Positions 1-5,785 of a DNA stretch of 6,078 bases are shown here, piece by piece. Below the pieces are notes generated by a model. The model worked only from the letters and a program-made list of their open reading frames with translations. It ran no database searches and had not been told where the DNA came from. Location: the NCBI GenBank assembly GCA_030452365.1, contig JAKDMK010000161.1, forward strand, positions 1-6,078. The letters run 5' to 3'. This DNA is from Nitrococcus sp. (GTDB taxonomy: Bacteria; Pseudomonadota; Gammaproteobacteria; Nitrococcales; Nitrococcaceae). The translations under genes and the position numbers were made by a program. Position 1 is the first letter of the stretch; each line of letters starts with the position of its first letter.

Positions 1-576
1 CTCAAGCAGGCCAAGTGGGAGACCACCATCCACCAGCAATACGACTTCAGTTGCGGCTCGGCCGCGGTCGCCACGCTGCTCACCTACCACTACGCCATGC
101 CTACGACTGAAGCCGAGGTCTTTCAGACCATGTTTCAGGCCGGTAATCAGCAAAAAATTCGCGCCCAAGGCTTCTCGATGCTGGACATGAAGCGCTATCT
201 CGACAGCCGCGGCCTGCACTCCGGCGGCTTTCGCCTGACTTTGGACGGATTGACGAAAATCGGCGTGCCCGCCATCGCCTTGGTCAGTACCAAGGGTTAC
301 AGGCACTTCATCGTCATCAAGGGCGTCACGGCAACCGAGGTGGTAGTGGGTGATCCGGCCGCGGGCACCACGGTCGTGCCGCGCACGCTCTTCGAGCAGA
401 TCTGGAACGGCGAGATATTAGCCGCACGCGCGCGGATCGTCACGGCACGCGCACATTTCAACACCATCGAGGACTGGAGCGTGCGCCCGCCGGCGCCGCT
501 CGCGCAAGGGATCAGTCGTACCGGGCTGGGCATGTTCGTTCTCAGCCTGCCCGGGCGTAACGAGTTCGGGAGATAA
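1..576 (+). CDS. C39-family cysteine peptidase, 5'-truncated by the window edge
   Basis: The reading frame is open from the first base, and 191 residues are visible. Numbering from the first visible codon, Gln12 lies six residues before Cys18 in a QQYDFSCGS segment, which is the oxyanion Gln plus nucleophile layout of C39 peptidases. His102 (RHFIVIKG) and Asp118 (VVGDPAAG) complete the triad, and the 16-residue His-Asp spacing is typical of the family. C39 enzymes cut after Gly-Gly in leader peptides. They usually form the N-terminal domain of bacteriocin ABC exporters, but stand-alone forms such as FapD of the Pseudomonas Fap amyloid system exist. This one is stand-alone: about 70 residues follow the Asp and contain no transporter or ATPase domain. 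The true start and any signal peptide lie upstream of the window. The next gene begins four bases after the stop, so the two are probably co-transcribed. Family assignment is firm. The substrate is inferred to be the neighbour. Confidence 0.9.
   Translation, partial: LKQAKWETTIHQQYDFSCGSAAVATLLTYHYAMPTTEAEVFQTMFQAGNQQKIRAQGFSMLDMKRYLDSRGLHSGGFRLTLDGLTKIGVPAIALVSTKGYRHFIVIKGVTATEVVVGDPAAGTTVVPRTLFEQIWNGEILAARARIVTARAHFNTIEDWSVRPPAPLAQGISRTGLGMFVLSLPGRNEFGR
568..573 (+). promoter_or_regulatory. Ribosome binding site selecting the start at 581
   Basis: GGGAGA ends seven bases before the ATG at 581 and overlaps the end of the peptidase gene. The only nearby competing start, the ATG at 623, has no comparable purine-rich element upstream. 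The site therefore favours the longer product and suggests translational coupling with the peptidase. Confidence 0.6.
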
Positions 577-580
577 CGCG

Positions 581-1225
581 ATGAGTACAATCGTTCGTGC
601 TGGCGCGGGCCGTAAACGGCTCATGTCTAAGCAAATCCAGGGATTGGCACTGGGCACGCTGCTGGCACTGCCATTAACGGCCCTCGCCACGACCACGCAG
701 CCCGGACCAGTGCCTGCGAGCGTCGATGTCTTTGCGCCATTTTCGGTTATTAGCCGTGACGAGATGGCACGGCTGCGGGGGGGCTTTGATCTTGCGGGCA
801 TGCGGCTGAAGTTCGGAGTCGAAATGCTCACACAGGTCGATGGCTTGAAAATGGTAACGAACTTCAAGTTCACCGAGACGGGCATCGCCAGCTCGACCAC
901 GACTAGGCAACTGGCTCAGACCGCTGCCAACGCGCAGGGTGCCCGCGTAGCAGGCACGGCTGCGCAAGTCGACGTCAGCGGTCTGCGAGACCAGATCCGC
1001 GGCCGGCTGGTGCTCAACGATGCCAACGGGCTCACTGAAGCTTTTCATTTAATTACAAAAAATGGATTTGGCAGCACGGTATTGAGTGCAGCCAACAACC
1101 GCGATATCGCGGTCCGCGCGACTGTGCGCGTCGACTTCCTAAACCACAACAGCTTTAGCCAAATGACACGCAACCAAATGTTCACACAGCGCTTGTCGAC
1201 GTTGACTCGGGTTCCAATTCTCTAG
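581..1225 (+). CDS. Exported protein with internal double-glycine motif, probable C39 peptidase substrate
   Basis: The product has 214 residues and I do not recognise a named family. The N-terminus reads as a Sec signal peptide: a basic stretch (GRKR, residues 10-13), a hydrophobic core at about 19-35 (LALGTLLALPLTALA) and likely cleavage after Ala36. Residues 57-68 (ISRDEMARLRGG) match the double-glycine leader pattern of C39 substrates, and Phe69 would be the new N-terminus. Cleavage would leave a 146-residue mature protein. It starts with an alternating, beta-like stretch (69-102), passes through an Ala/Gln/Thr-rich middle (about 103-130) and ends in a C-terminal region with no cysteine. 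The gene lies four bases after the peptidase gene and has a good ribosome binding site. A start at 623 would still leave a usable signal peptide. The protein could be a surface or biofilm component or a secreted peptide; the sequence alone does not decide. The ORF and export are well supported, and the role is inferred. Confidence 0.8.
   Translation: MSTIVRAGAGRKRLMSKQIQGLALGTLLALPLTALATTTQPGPVPASVDVFAPFSVISRDEMARLRGGFDLAGMRLKFGVEMLTQVDGLKMVTNFKFTETGIASSTTTRQLAQTAANAQGARVAGTAAQVDVSGLRDQIRGRLVLNDANGLTEAFHLITKNGFGSTVLSAANNRDIAVRATVRVDFLNHNSFSQMTRNQMFTQRLSTLTRVPIL
749..784 (+). other. Double-glycine leader motif (coding for residues 57-68)
   Basis: Relative to the cut after Gly68, the motif has Ile at -12, Ser at -11, Glu at -8, Met at -7, Leu at -4 and Gly at -2 and -1. 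The known class II leader pattern is Leu-12, Ser-11, Glu-8, Leu-7, Ile/Leu-4, Gly-2, Gly-1. The match is therefore exact at the Ser, Glu and Gly positions and conservative elsewhere. Its position well behind a Sec signal peptide, instead of at the extreme N-terminus, is the unusual feature. Processing is inferred. Confidence 0.65.
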
Positions 1226-1244
1226 AGCGCTGCCAAATCTCCAC

Positions 1245-1279
1245 AGAGCGGTATGGTCATGGCCTGCCGCTCTTTCCTT
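1245..1279 (+). terminator. Probable intrinsic terminator of the peptidase/exported-protein operon
   Basis: AGAGCGG (1245-1251) pairs perfectly with CCGCTCT (1267-1273) across a 15-base loop. The right arm runs straight into TTCCTT, giving a T-rich though interrupted tail. The hairpin begins 20 bases after the stop codon at 1223-1225, where a rho-independent terminator is expected. The large loop and broken T tract keep confidence moderate. Confidence 0.5.
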
Positions 1280-1414
1280 ACCGCAGAGCACCAAAACTCA
1301 TCCCATTACGCACAATATCGCGCGTGGTCGGCACAGGCCAACGGCGGATACAATCCCCTCGCCGCGCTCCAGATGGTGCTTTTCGGGCAACTCTATGCGG
1401 AAAGTGGTAAGTGA
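1253..1414 (+). CDS. Doubtful small ORF, 53 codons
   Basis: This ATG-to-TGA ORF would encode 53 residues, with an alternative in-frame ATG at 1259. The C-terminal half (NGGYNPLAALQMVLFGQLYA and the following ESGK) looks protein-like, mixing aromatic, aliphatic and polar residues, and the codons favour G or C in third position. Against it, the start falls within the loop of the probable terminator, the ribosome binding site is poor (AGAG, four bases away), and I recognise no family. It could be a real small protein, the remnant of a decayed gene or chance. It shares its frame with the exported-protein gene, but a TAG separates them. Confidence 0.25.
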   Translation: MVMACRSFLTAEHQNSSHYAQYRAWSAQANGGYNPLAALQMVLFGQLYAESGK

Positions 1415-1476
1415 TTATGTTTCAGCTGCGATTTTCTGCATATCGCGCGTCAGCGAAGTTGGATATTATGAGCTCC

Positions 1477-1505
1477 TTGTAGTTGGCCGCATTGGACCTT
1501 ATATC
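1477..1505 (+). promoter_or_regulatory. Weak sigma70-like promoter candidate for the zinc-ribbon gene and aspS
   Basis: TTGTAG (1477-1482) and TATATC (1500-1505) are separated by 17 bases. They match the sigma70 consensus at three and four of six positions. Transcription would start near 1512 and give a leader of about 28 bases that includes the AGGGT ribosome binding site at 1526-1530. Such a match arises often by chance, and its position is the main support. Confidence 0.22.
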
Positions 1506-1539
1506 GCCATCCAGTGAGTTCAGCCAGGGTAACCGTACG

Positions 1540-1965
1540 ATGCCGATTTATGAGTATGTTTGTAATGCCTGCAGCCACACGCTGGAGGCTCTGCAGGCGA
1601 TCAGCGAGGCGCCGTTGCAGGAGTGCCCGCAATGTGGGCAGGCGCAGCTGCGCAAACTGATCTCCGCCCCGATATTCCGACTCAAGGGGGCAGGGTGGTA
1701 CGAGACCGATTTCAAGACCGATAACAAGCGTAACTTGGCCGGCGAGCGTGGCGGCGAGAACAAGCCCGCGGAAACAAAAGCCTCGGAAGGCAAGCCCAGC
1801 GAGGGCAAGTCCAGCGAAGGCAAGTCCAGCGAGGGCAAGTCCAGCGAAGGCAAGTCCAGCGAAGGCAAGTCTGGCGAGAAGAACTCCGGCGAGGGAAAAT
1901 CCGCCACAAGCAAGACTTCCGGCAGCAAGCCGGAAGGATCGCCTAGGGCATCCACAGAGGGTTGA
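1540..1965 (+). CDS. FmdB-family zinc-ribbon protein with repetitive hydrophilic tail
   Basis: The product has 141 residues. The start MPIYEYVC is the family's characteristic N-terminus, which fixes the ATG at 1540; AGGGT lies nine bases upstream. Two CxxC pairs (Cys8/Cys11 and Cys29/Cys32) should bind one zinc ion. The conserved block after the ribbon ([20 protein letters not shown], residues 39-58) is also present. The family is small, often about 70-110 residues, and is annotated as regulatory through FmdB of methylotrophs; its biochemical role is not settled. From about residue 62 the protein is a charged, probably disordered tail. Residues 82-121 consist of eight Ser/Gly-Glu-Gly-Lys-Ser/Pro-type pentapeptides, ending in a Lys/Ser/Gly-rich stretch. 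FmdB genes upstream of aspS are common in gammaproteobacteria. The DUF502-type gene often found between them is absent here. The family call is secure; the tail's function is unknown. Confidence 0.93.
   Translation: MPIYEYVCNACSHTLEALQAISEAPLQECPQCGQAQLRKLISAPIFRLKGAGWYETDFKTDNKRNLAGERGGENKPAETKASEGKPSEGKSSEGKSSEGKSSEGKSSEGKSGEKNSGEGKSATSKTSGSKPEGSPRASTEG
1783..1902 (+). repeat. Eight 15-bp tandem units coding the zinc-ribbon protein tail
   Basis: Eight in-frame five-codon units follow the pattern AGC-GAR-GGC-AAG-TCC. The first (1783-1797) and the last two (1873-1902) have diverged, while the central ones are nearly identical. A higher-order 30-bp period is visible: 1798-1827 and 1828-1857 are exact copies, alternating GAG and GAA codons. 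This points to recent duplication by slippage or unequal exchange. Length changes in steps of 15 bp would keep the reading frame. Confidence 0.9.
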
Positions 1966-2096
1966 TTTTTTTCTCGCCCGAGCGCAGGCCGCGGCTTGCG
2001 CGGCCCCGGCGGACTTCTTACTATTGCCTGCGCACCCCCGCCCTGCTTGGCAGCGGCGGTTTCTCCCATTGGCACGGACAGTCAGCGGTTTATCCC
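1966..2096 (+). other. Spacer between the zinc-ribbon gene and aspS, with stem-loop
   Basis: This 131-base spacer opens with seven T residues (1966-1972). A GC-rich stem-loop follows, with GCGCAGGC (1982-1989) facing GCTTGCGC (1994-2001), one G-T pair and a four-base loop. The T run comes before the hairpin, so it does not have the form of an intrinsic terminator. No convincing Shine-Dalgarno lies close to the aspS start. The aspS frame stays open across the whole spacer back to a TTG at 1962 overlapping the previous stop. Confidence 0.45.
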
Positions 2097-3884
2097 ATGC
2101 GTACTCATTACTGCGGCGAGGTGACCGAGGCGTTGCTCGGCGGCGAAGTCGAGGTCTGCGGCTGGGTCCATCGACGGCGGGATCACGGCGGTGTGATCTT
2201 CATCGATCTGCGCGATCGGGAGGGCTTGCTGCAAGTGGTATTTGATCCCGACGTAGCCGCAGCGTTCGAGGCGGCGGATCGGGTGCGCAGCGAGTACGTG
2301 CTGCGAGTGCGGGGCAAAGTGCGCCGGCGCCCCGAGGGGACGGAGAACTTGAGCCTGAACACCGGCATGATCGAGGTGTTCGGGGAGGAGCTAGAGATTC
2401 TCAGTCGGGCCAAGACCCCGCCGTTTCAACTCGATGAGGTGGACGTTGGAGAGGACGTTCGCCTCAGATTTCGCTACATCGATCTGCGCCGTCCGGCGAT
2501 GCAGCAGCAGCTGCGCACACGCGCGCGCGTCGTCGGTGTGCTGCGCCGCTATCTTGATCGGAACGGCTTCGTGGATGTCGAAACACCGATGCTCACGCGC
2601 GCAACACCGGAGGGCGCGCGCGACTTTCTCGTGCCAAGCCGTGTGCATTCGGGGTCGTTCTACGCCTTGCCGCAGTCACCGCAGCTGTTCAAGCAGCTAC
2701 TGATGATCTCGGGGCTGGATCGCTATTACCAGGTCGTGCGTTGCTTCCGCGATGAGGACCTGCGCGCCGATCGGCAGCCCGAGTTCACTCAGCTCGATAT
2801 CGAGACATCCTTCCTCGATGAGCAGGGCATTATGGCGCTCATGGAAGGCATGATTCGGGAGCTCTTCCGTGAGGTGCTCGCCGTCGAGCTGCCGGAGCCA
2901 TTCCCGCGCATGAGCTACGCCGAGGCGCTGCGGCGTTTCGGCATCGACCGGCCGGACCTGCGCATACCCTTGGAGCTGGTCGACGTCGCCGACATCATGG
3001 CGGGGGTGGATTTCAAGGTCTTCGCGGGGCCGGCCAATGATCCCAAGGGGCGCGTCGCGGCACTGCGTGTACCGGGTGGCGGCGAGCTCAGCCGCAAGGC
3101 CATCGATGACTGCACTGCGTTCGTGGCCCGTTACGGCGCCAAGGGTCTGGCCTACGTCAAGATAAACGATCCGGCTCGCGGGCGCGAGGGTCTGCAATCG
3201 CCGATTCTGAAGTTTCTGCCGGATGCGGCCGTGGCCGGAATTATCGAGCGCACCCAGGCCAAGGCCGGCGACCTGATATTTTTTGGCGCCGATCGGGCCA
3301 AGGTAGTCAACGAATCGCTTGCCGCGTTGCGCACCAAGCTTGGCCATGAGCTCGGACTGGTGGAGCCGGACTGGCGGCCGCTTTGGGTGGTCGACTTTCC
3401 CATGTTTGAATATGACGAGACCGATCGCCGGCTCTATGCGCTGCACCACCCATTTACCTCGCCGCGCGTGAGCGACCCCGGGCAACTGCGAGAGAACCCG
3501 CAACAGCTCCTCTCCCGCGCCTATGATCTAGTGCTCAACGGCACCGAGCTCGGCGGTGGGTCCGTGCGTATCCATCGCCCGGACATGCAGTACGCGGTGT
3601 TTGACCTGCTCGGTATCGGTGCGGAGGAGGCGAAGGAGAAATTCGGTTTCTTGCTGGAGGCCCTCGAATACGGGGCTCCTCCCCATGGCGGGATCGCCTT
3701 CGGGCTGGATCGCATGATCATGCTACTCACCGGCGCCAGCTCCATCCGTGAGGTTATGGCCTTCCCCAAAACCCAGACTGCAAGCTGTTTGCTCACGCAA
3801 GCGCCGGCGCCAGTGGAGGAAGAGGCGTTGCGGGAGCTTGGCATTCGCCTGCGCAAAACGCCCGCGGCGGTCAAGACGGAATAG
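2097..3884 (+). CDS. aspS: Aspartyl-tRNA synthetase, probably non-discriminating type
   Basis: This cytoplasmic class IIb synthetase charges tRNA with aspartate. The product has 595 residues, close to the roughly 590 usual for bacterial AspRS. The ATG at 2097 was chosen because MRTHYCG matches the conserved N-terminus; the 45 extra in-frame codons upstream look non-coding. The anticodon-binding OB fold covers about residues 1-110 ([20 protein letters not shown] at 21-40). Motif 1 is at about 157-182 ([20 protein letters not shown] onward), with the [12 protein letters not shown] block at 191-202. Motif 2 is at 217-234 ([18 protein letters not shown]). The bacterial GAD-type insertion spans about 285-420. 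Motif 3 is at 531-547 ([10 protein letters not shown] onward). His30 and Gly81 correspond to the two Pseudomonas aeruginosa residues (about His31 and Gly82) linked to acceptance of tRNA-Asn. The enzyme therefore probably also makes Asp-tRNA-Asn, which GatCAB would amidate. Enzyme identity is near certain; non-discrimination is inferred. Confidence 0.98.
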   Translation: MRTHYCGEVTEALLGGEVEVCGWVHRRRDHGGVIFIDLRDREGLLQVVFDPDVAAAFEAADRVRSEYVLRVRGKVRRRPEGTENLSLNTGMIEVFGEELEILSRAKTPPFQLDEVDVGEDVRLRFRYIDLRRPAMQQQLRTRARVVGVLRRYLDRNGFVDVETPMLTRATPEGARDFLVPSRVHSGSFYALPQSPQLFKQLLMISGLDRYYQVVRCFRDEDLRADRQPEFTQLDIETSFLDEQGIMALMEGMIRELFREVLAVELPEPFPRMSYAEALRRFGIDRPDLRIPLELVDVADIMAGVDFKVFAGPANDPKGRVAALRVPGGGELSRKAIDDCTAFVARYGAKGLAYVKINDPARGREGLQSPILKFLPDAAVAGIIERTQAKAGDLIFFGADRAKVVNESLAALRTKLGHELGLVEPDWRPLWVVDFPMFEYDETDRRLYALHHPFTSPRVSDPGQLRENPQQLLSRAYDLVLNGTELGGGSVRIHRPDMQYAVFDLLGIGAEEAKEKFGFLLEALEYGAPPHGGIAFGLDRMIMLLTGASSIREVMAFPKTQTASCLLTQAPAPVEEEALRELGIRLRKTPAAVKTE

Positions 3885-3908
3885 GCGCGGCTAGGGAATT
3901 ACCCGCGC
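3885..3908 (+). terminator. Stem-loop directly after aspS, weak terminator candidate
   Basis: GCGCGG (3885-3890) pairs perfectly with CCGCGC (3903-3908) across a 12-base loop, starting at the first base after the stop codon. No T tract follows, so it is either a weak or factor-assisted terminator or an mRNA 3'-end stabiliser. Confidence 0.3.
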
Positions 3909-4127
3909 GTCGTTACGGAGTTATCCCTATTGTCTTGCCGGAGGCGCCCGCGGTTCACTGTCATCACCGCCGATGAGACGCGGGCTGCGGCAACGGGAAC
4001 GCGAGTGCAGCAAAAAAACCGGGCTGCTGACGGATATGACCGCTGCCAATAGTCTTCGATACTTGTCAGGTGGGCCAGGGTAAAGTCAAGTTCGTGCCAA
4101 CCAACAAGCAAATGGGGCTATCCCACC
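3909..4127. other. Spacer between aspS and the exchanger gene
   Basis: No credible gene is seen on either strand. A seven-A run at about 4011-4017 lies inside a GCAGC/GCTGC inverted repeat. TTGTCA at 4063-4068 matches a -35 hexamer at five of six positions, but no -10 element lies 15-19 bases downstream. The exchanger promoter is therefore not identified. Confidence 0.4.
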
Positions 4128-5477
4128 GTGAAAGACACGCGCCACAAACGCCGCCTGCCTCCGCTTTCATTGTGGCTGGCAGCACTGGTTACTTTGCCGG
4201 GCAGTTACCTCGGCGCGGCAGCCTATTTCGGCCTGCCTAGTCTCACGCTGGCGCCCGCGTTTGCCGCGTTGGTTTACGGCATCGCGATCATTGGCGGGGC
4301 CTTTATTCTGTCGTGGGCTGCGGAAGCGGCACAGGTGGATATCAATGCCGGACTGGCGTTGGCGTTGCTGGCATTGCTGGCGGTTCTGCCCGAATACGCC
4401 GTCGATTTCGTGTTCACCTGGCAATGCGGCGGGGTTTACGCGCAGGGCCCTCCCGGTCTTACCGGAGAGTCGAACGTCTGTTCATTGGCGCTAGCGAACA
4501 TGACCGGTGCGAATCGGGTATTGGTCGGCGTGGGCTGGCCATTGGTAGTCCTGGTGGCCAGCCTGGCAGTGTGGAGGGCACGCCGATCCGGCAATGAAGA
4601 AACCTCATCGAAATCCACCAGTGCCGGCGAGGTCCGGTTGGCACCGAGCATGTCGGTTGAGATCGCTTTTCTCGGCATTGCCACGTTGTACTCGCTGACC
4701 CTGCCGCTGAAGAGCAACCTCATGTTATGGGATTCGCTGGTGTTCATAGGGATTTTCGCATTATATGGATGGCGGCTCTCGAAGATGCAGCCAACTAAAC
4801 CGGAGCTGTTTGGGGTCTCTCAGTGGGTGGGTGATAAGGATAAGCGCCCGCGCCGAGCCTGGGTAATCGCTATGTTCGTGGCCGCTGCGGTGGTGATCCT
4901 GCTGACTGCTGAGCACTTTGCCGAGAACTTGGTAAATACCGGCGAGCAACTTGGGATCTCAGAGTTCCTATTGGTGCAGTGGGTTGCGCCGCTGGCGAGC
5001 GAGTCACCCGAGCTGATAGTAGCCTGCCTGTATGCATTGCGACTCAAGGCAGACGACTCCCTCGGCACGTTGCTGTCGAGCAAGGTTAACCAGTGGACTC
5101 TGCTCGTTGGCAGCCTACCCATTGTCTTTGCCATCTCGGCAACGTCTGTCCACGGGCTGCCGATCGACACGCACCAACGCTATGAGCTGCTCATTACCGC
5201 GGCTCAATCGCTGTTCGCGGTGGCTCTCCTAATGGACAGGAGCCTCACTTTCCGCGGCGCGATCGCGCTGCTGTCGCTGTTCCTGGTGCAATTCTTCGTC
5301 AGCGTCTTCGCCGGCCAGCAGGTTAACCAGATCACAATCATCGTGCTATCGGCGCTCTACGGGGTGCTGGCGATCGCGCTGTTTGCCTGGCATTTCCGCA
5401 GGACGATCCGAGTGGTCAAGGACGGCACCGTCACGCCATTCAATAAATTGGCCGATGAGCCCGCGCGTCCCGACTGA
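4128..5477 (+). CDS. CaCA-superfamily sodium/calcium (cation/proton) exchanger
   Basis: This 449-residue inner-membrane protein has about twelve hydrophobic helices, near residues 13-36, 39-68, 74-98, 128-150, 175-192, 198-218, 244-269, 280-304, 320-338, 352-370, 377-396 and 402-423. The two inverted alpha repeats of the superfamily are visible. Repeat 1 has AEAAQ, then LAVLPEYAVD with Glu89, then NMTGAN at 124-129. Repeat 2 has AEHFAENLVN, then LASESPELIVA with Glu295, then SSKVNQ at 317-322. The two Pro-Glu glutamates match the ion-coordinating acids of known exchangers. Hydrophilic loops lie at about 150-174 and 219-243. Such proteins move calcium or another cation against sodium or protons; the ions cannot be told from sequence. 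The GTG start gives a basic N-terminus (MKDTRHKRR), but the upstream GGGG is ten bases away and a weak binding site. It is not obviously in an operon with aspS, 243 bases upstream. Confidence 0.88.
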   Translation: MKDTRHKRRLPPLSLWLAALVTLPGSYLGAAAYFGLPSLTLAPAFAALVYGIAIIGGAFILSWAAEAAQVDINAGLALALLALLAVLPEYAVDFVFTWQCGGVYAQGPPGLTGESNVCSLALANMTGANRVLVGVGWPLVVLVASLAVWRARRSGNEETSSKSTSAGEVRLAPSMSVEIAFLGIATLYSLTLPLKSNLMLWDSLVFIGIFALYGWRLSKMQPTKPELFGVSQWVGDKDKRPRRAWVIAMFVAAAVVILLTAEHFAENLVNTGEQLGISEFLLVQWVAPLASESPELIVACLYALRLKADDSLGTLLSSKVNQWTLLVGSLPIVFAISATSVHGLPIDTHQRYELLITAAQSLFAVALLMDRSLTFRGAIALLSLFLVQFFVSVFAGQQVNQITIIVLSALYGVLAIALFAWHFRRTIRVVKDGTVTPFNKLADEPARPD

Positions 5478-5478
5478 T

Positions 5479-5495
5479 GCAAAGCTCAGCTTTGT
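5479..5495 (+). terminator. Short stem-loop after the exchanger gene
   Basis: GCAAAGC (5479-5485) faces GCTTTGT (5489-5495) with one G-T pair and a three-base loop, two bases after the exchanger stop. No clear T tract follows. It is a terminator candidate by position only. Confidence 0.25.
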
Positions 5496-5556
5496 TGCGC
5501 GTGATGAGCTGGCTTCTACTGACGCGCTTACCCACAAGGCGGCTGGTACCAGTTGT

Positions 5557-5645
5557 CGTAGGGCGCATTAGGCCGATCAGGCCGTAATGCGCCGAATGTC
5601 TGTGATCGCCGAGCGGCGCGATGCGCTTCGCTATGGCGCCCTACG
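5557..5645. repeat. Composite palindromic extragenic element, about 89 bp
   Basis: The ends are inverted copies: CGTAGGGCGCAT at 5557-5568 and ATGGCGCCCTACG at 5633-5645, differing by one inserted base. Two hairpins lie inside. In the first, GCGCATTA+GGCC (5563-5574) pairs with GGCC+TAATGCGC (5580-5592), with one bulged G at 5584 and a GATCA loop. In the second, GGCGC (5615-5619) pairs with GCGCC (5636-5640), and GCG/CGC (5623-5631) forms the inner stem. No reading frame is involved. From memory, elements with GTAGGGCGCATTA-like arms are scattered in many copies through proteobacterial genomes, similar to REP/BIME units. Copy number here cannot be seen from one window. Confidence 0.7.
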
Positions 5646-5660
5646 CGGGTTGACACTCTA

Positions 5661-5733
5661 GCAGCGCGGGCATCCCTCCCGGCACACGGTCCGGAAGAGT
5701 CAATTTCGCCTTGGCCGGCGGGCAGGATGCCCG
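5661..5733. repeat. Second inverted-repeat element (GCGGGCATCC/GGATGCCCG type)
   Basis: CGGGCATCC at 5667-5675 and GGATGCCCG at 5725-5733 are perfect 9-bp inverted copies. The right copy also sits in its own tight hairpin, CGGGCA (5719-5724) and TGCCCG (5728-5733) around GGA. The left copy can form a smaller CGGG/CCCG hairpin. The element starts 15 bases after the end of the first palindromic element and may be a second dispersed repeat family. The two outer arms could also fold together into one long-range stem. Confidence 0.5.
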
Positions 5734-5739
5734 AGCTCC

Positions 5740-5769
5740 CCGTAACAAACCGCGACGTCTCGCTTACGG
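5740..5769 (-). terminator. Stem-loop downstream of the convergent dehydrogenase gene
   Basis: CCGTAA (5740-5745) pairs with TTACGG (5764-5769), and GCGA (5752-5755) pairs with TCGC (5760-5763). This makes a ten-pair interrupted stem with a six-base bulge and a CGTC loop. It lies 16 bases beyond the minus-strand stop codon. No T tract follows on that strand, so the terminator reading is tentative. Confidence 0.3.
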
Positions 5770-5785
5770 CGTCAGCCTAGCGGTG

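Noticed and set aside
1783..1902. CRISPR-like array
   Set aside because: Units are contiguous 15-bp coding repeats without spacers.
1966..2001. Intrinsic terminator between the zinc-ribbon gene and aspS
   Set aside because: The T run precedes the hairpin on the plus strand, and on the minus strand the hairpin is followed by A residues, so neither orientation fits.
1548..2075. Long minus-strand ORF with Leu-Pro-Ser repeats opposite the zinc-ribbon gene
   Set aside because: It is the antisense shadow of the 15-bp tandem repeat. Repeats in multiples of three keep all frames open, and the plus-strand frame has the conserved FmdB motifs.
1962..2096. Upstream TTG start for aspS at 1962
   Set aside because: The extension is low-complexity and Arg/Pro-rich, its AGAGG is too close to the TTG, and the family N-terminus begins at 2097.
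2697..3503. 268-codon minus-strand ORF inside aspS
   Set aside because: It lies opposite highly conserved synthetase motifs, and no recognisable domain is seen. It is a shadow of GC-rich coding sequence.
3899..4111. 70-codon minus-strand ORF in the spacer before the exchanger gene
   Set aside because: No recognisable motif, biased composition and no convincing ribosome binding site. A chance ORF is more likely.
5650..5655. Exact TTGACA -35 hexamer in the convergent spacer
   Set aside because: No -10-like hexamer lies at 15-19 bases, and the site is between repeats pointing at the end of a convergent gene.
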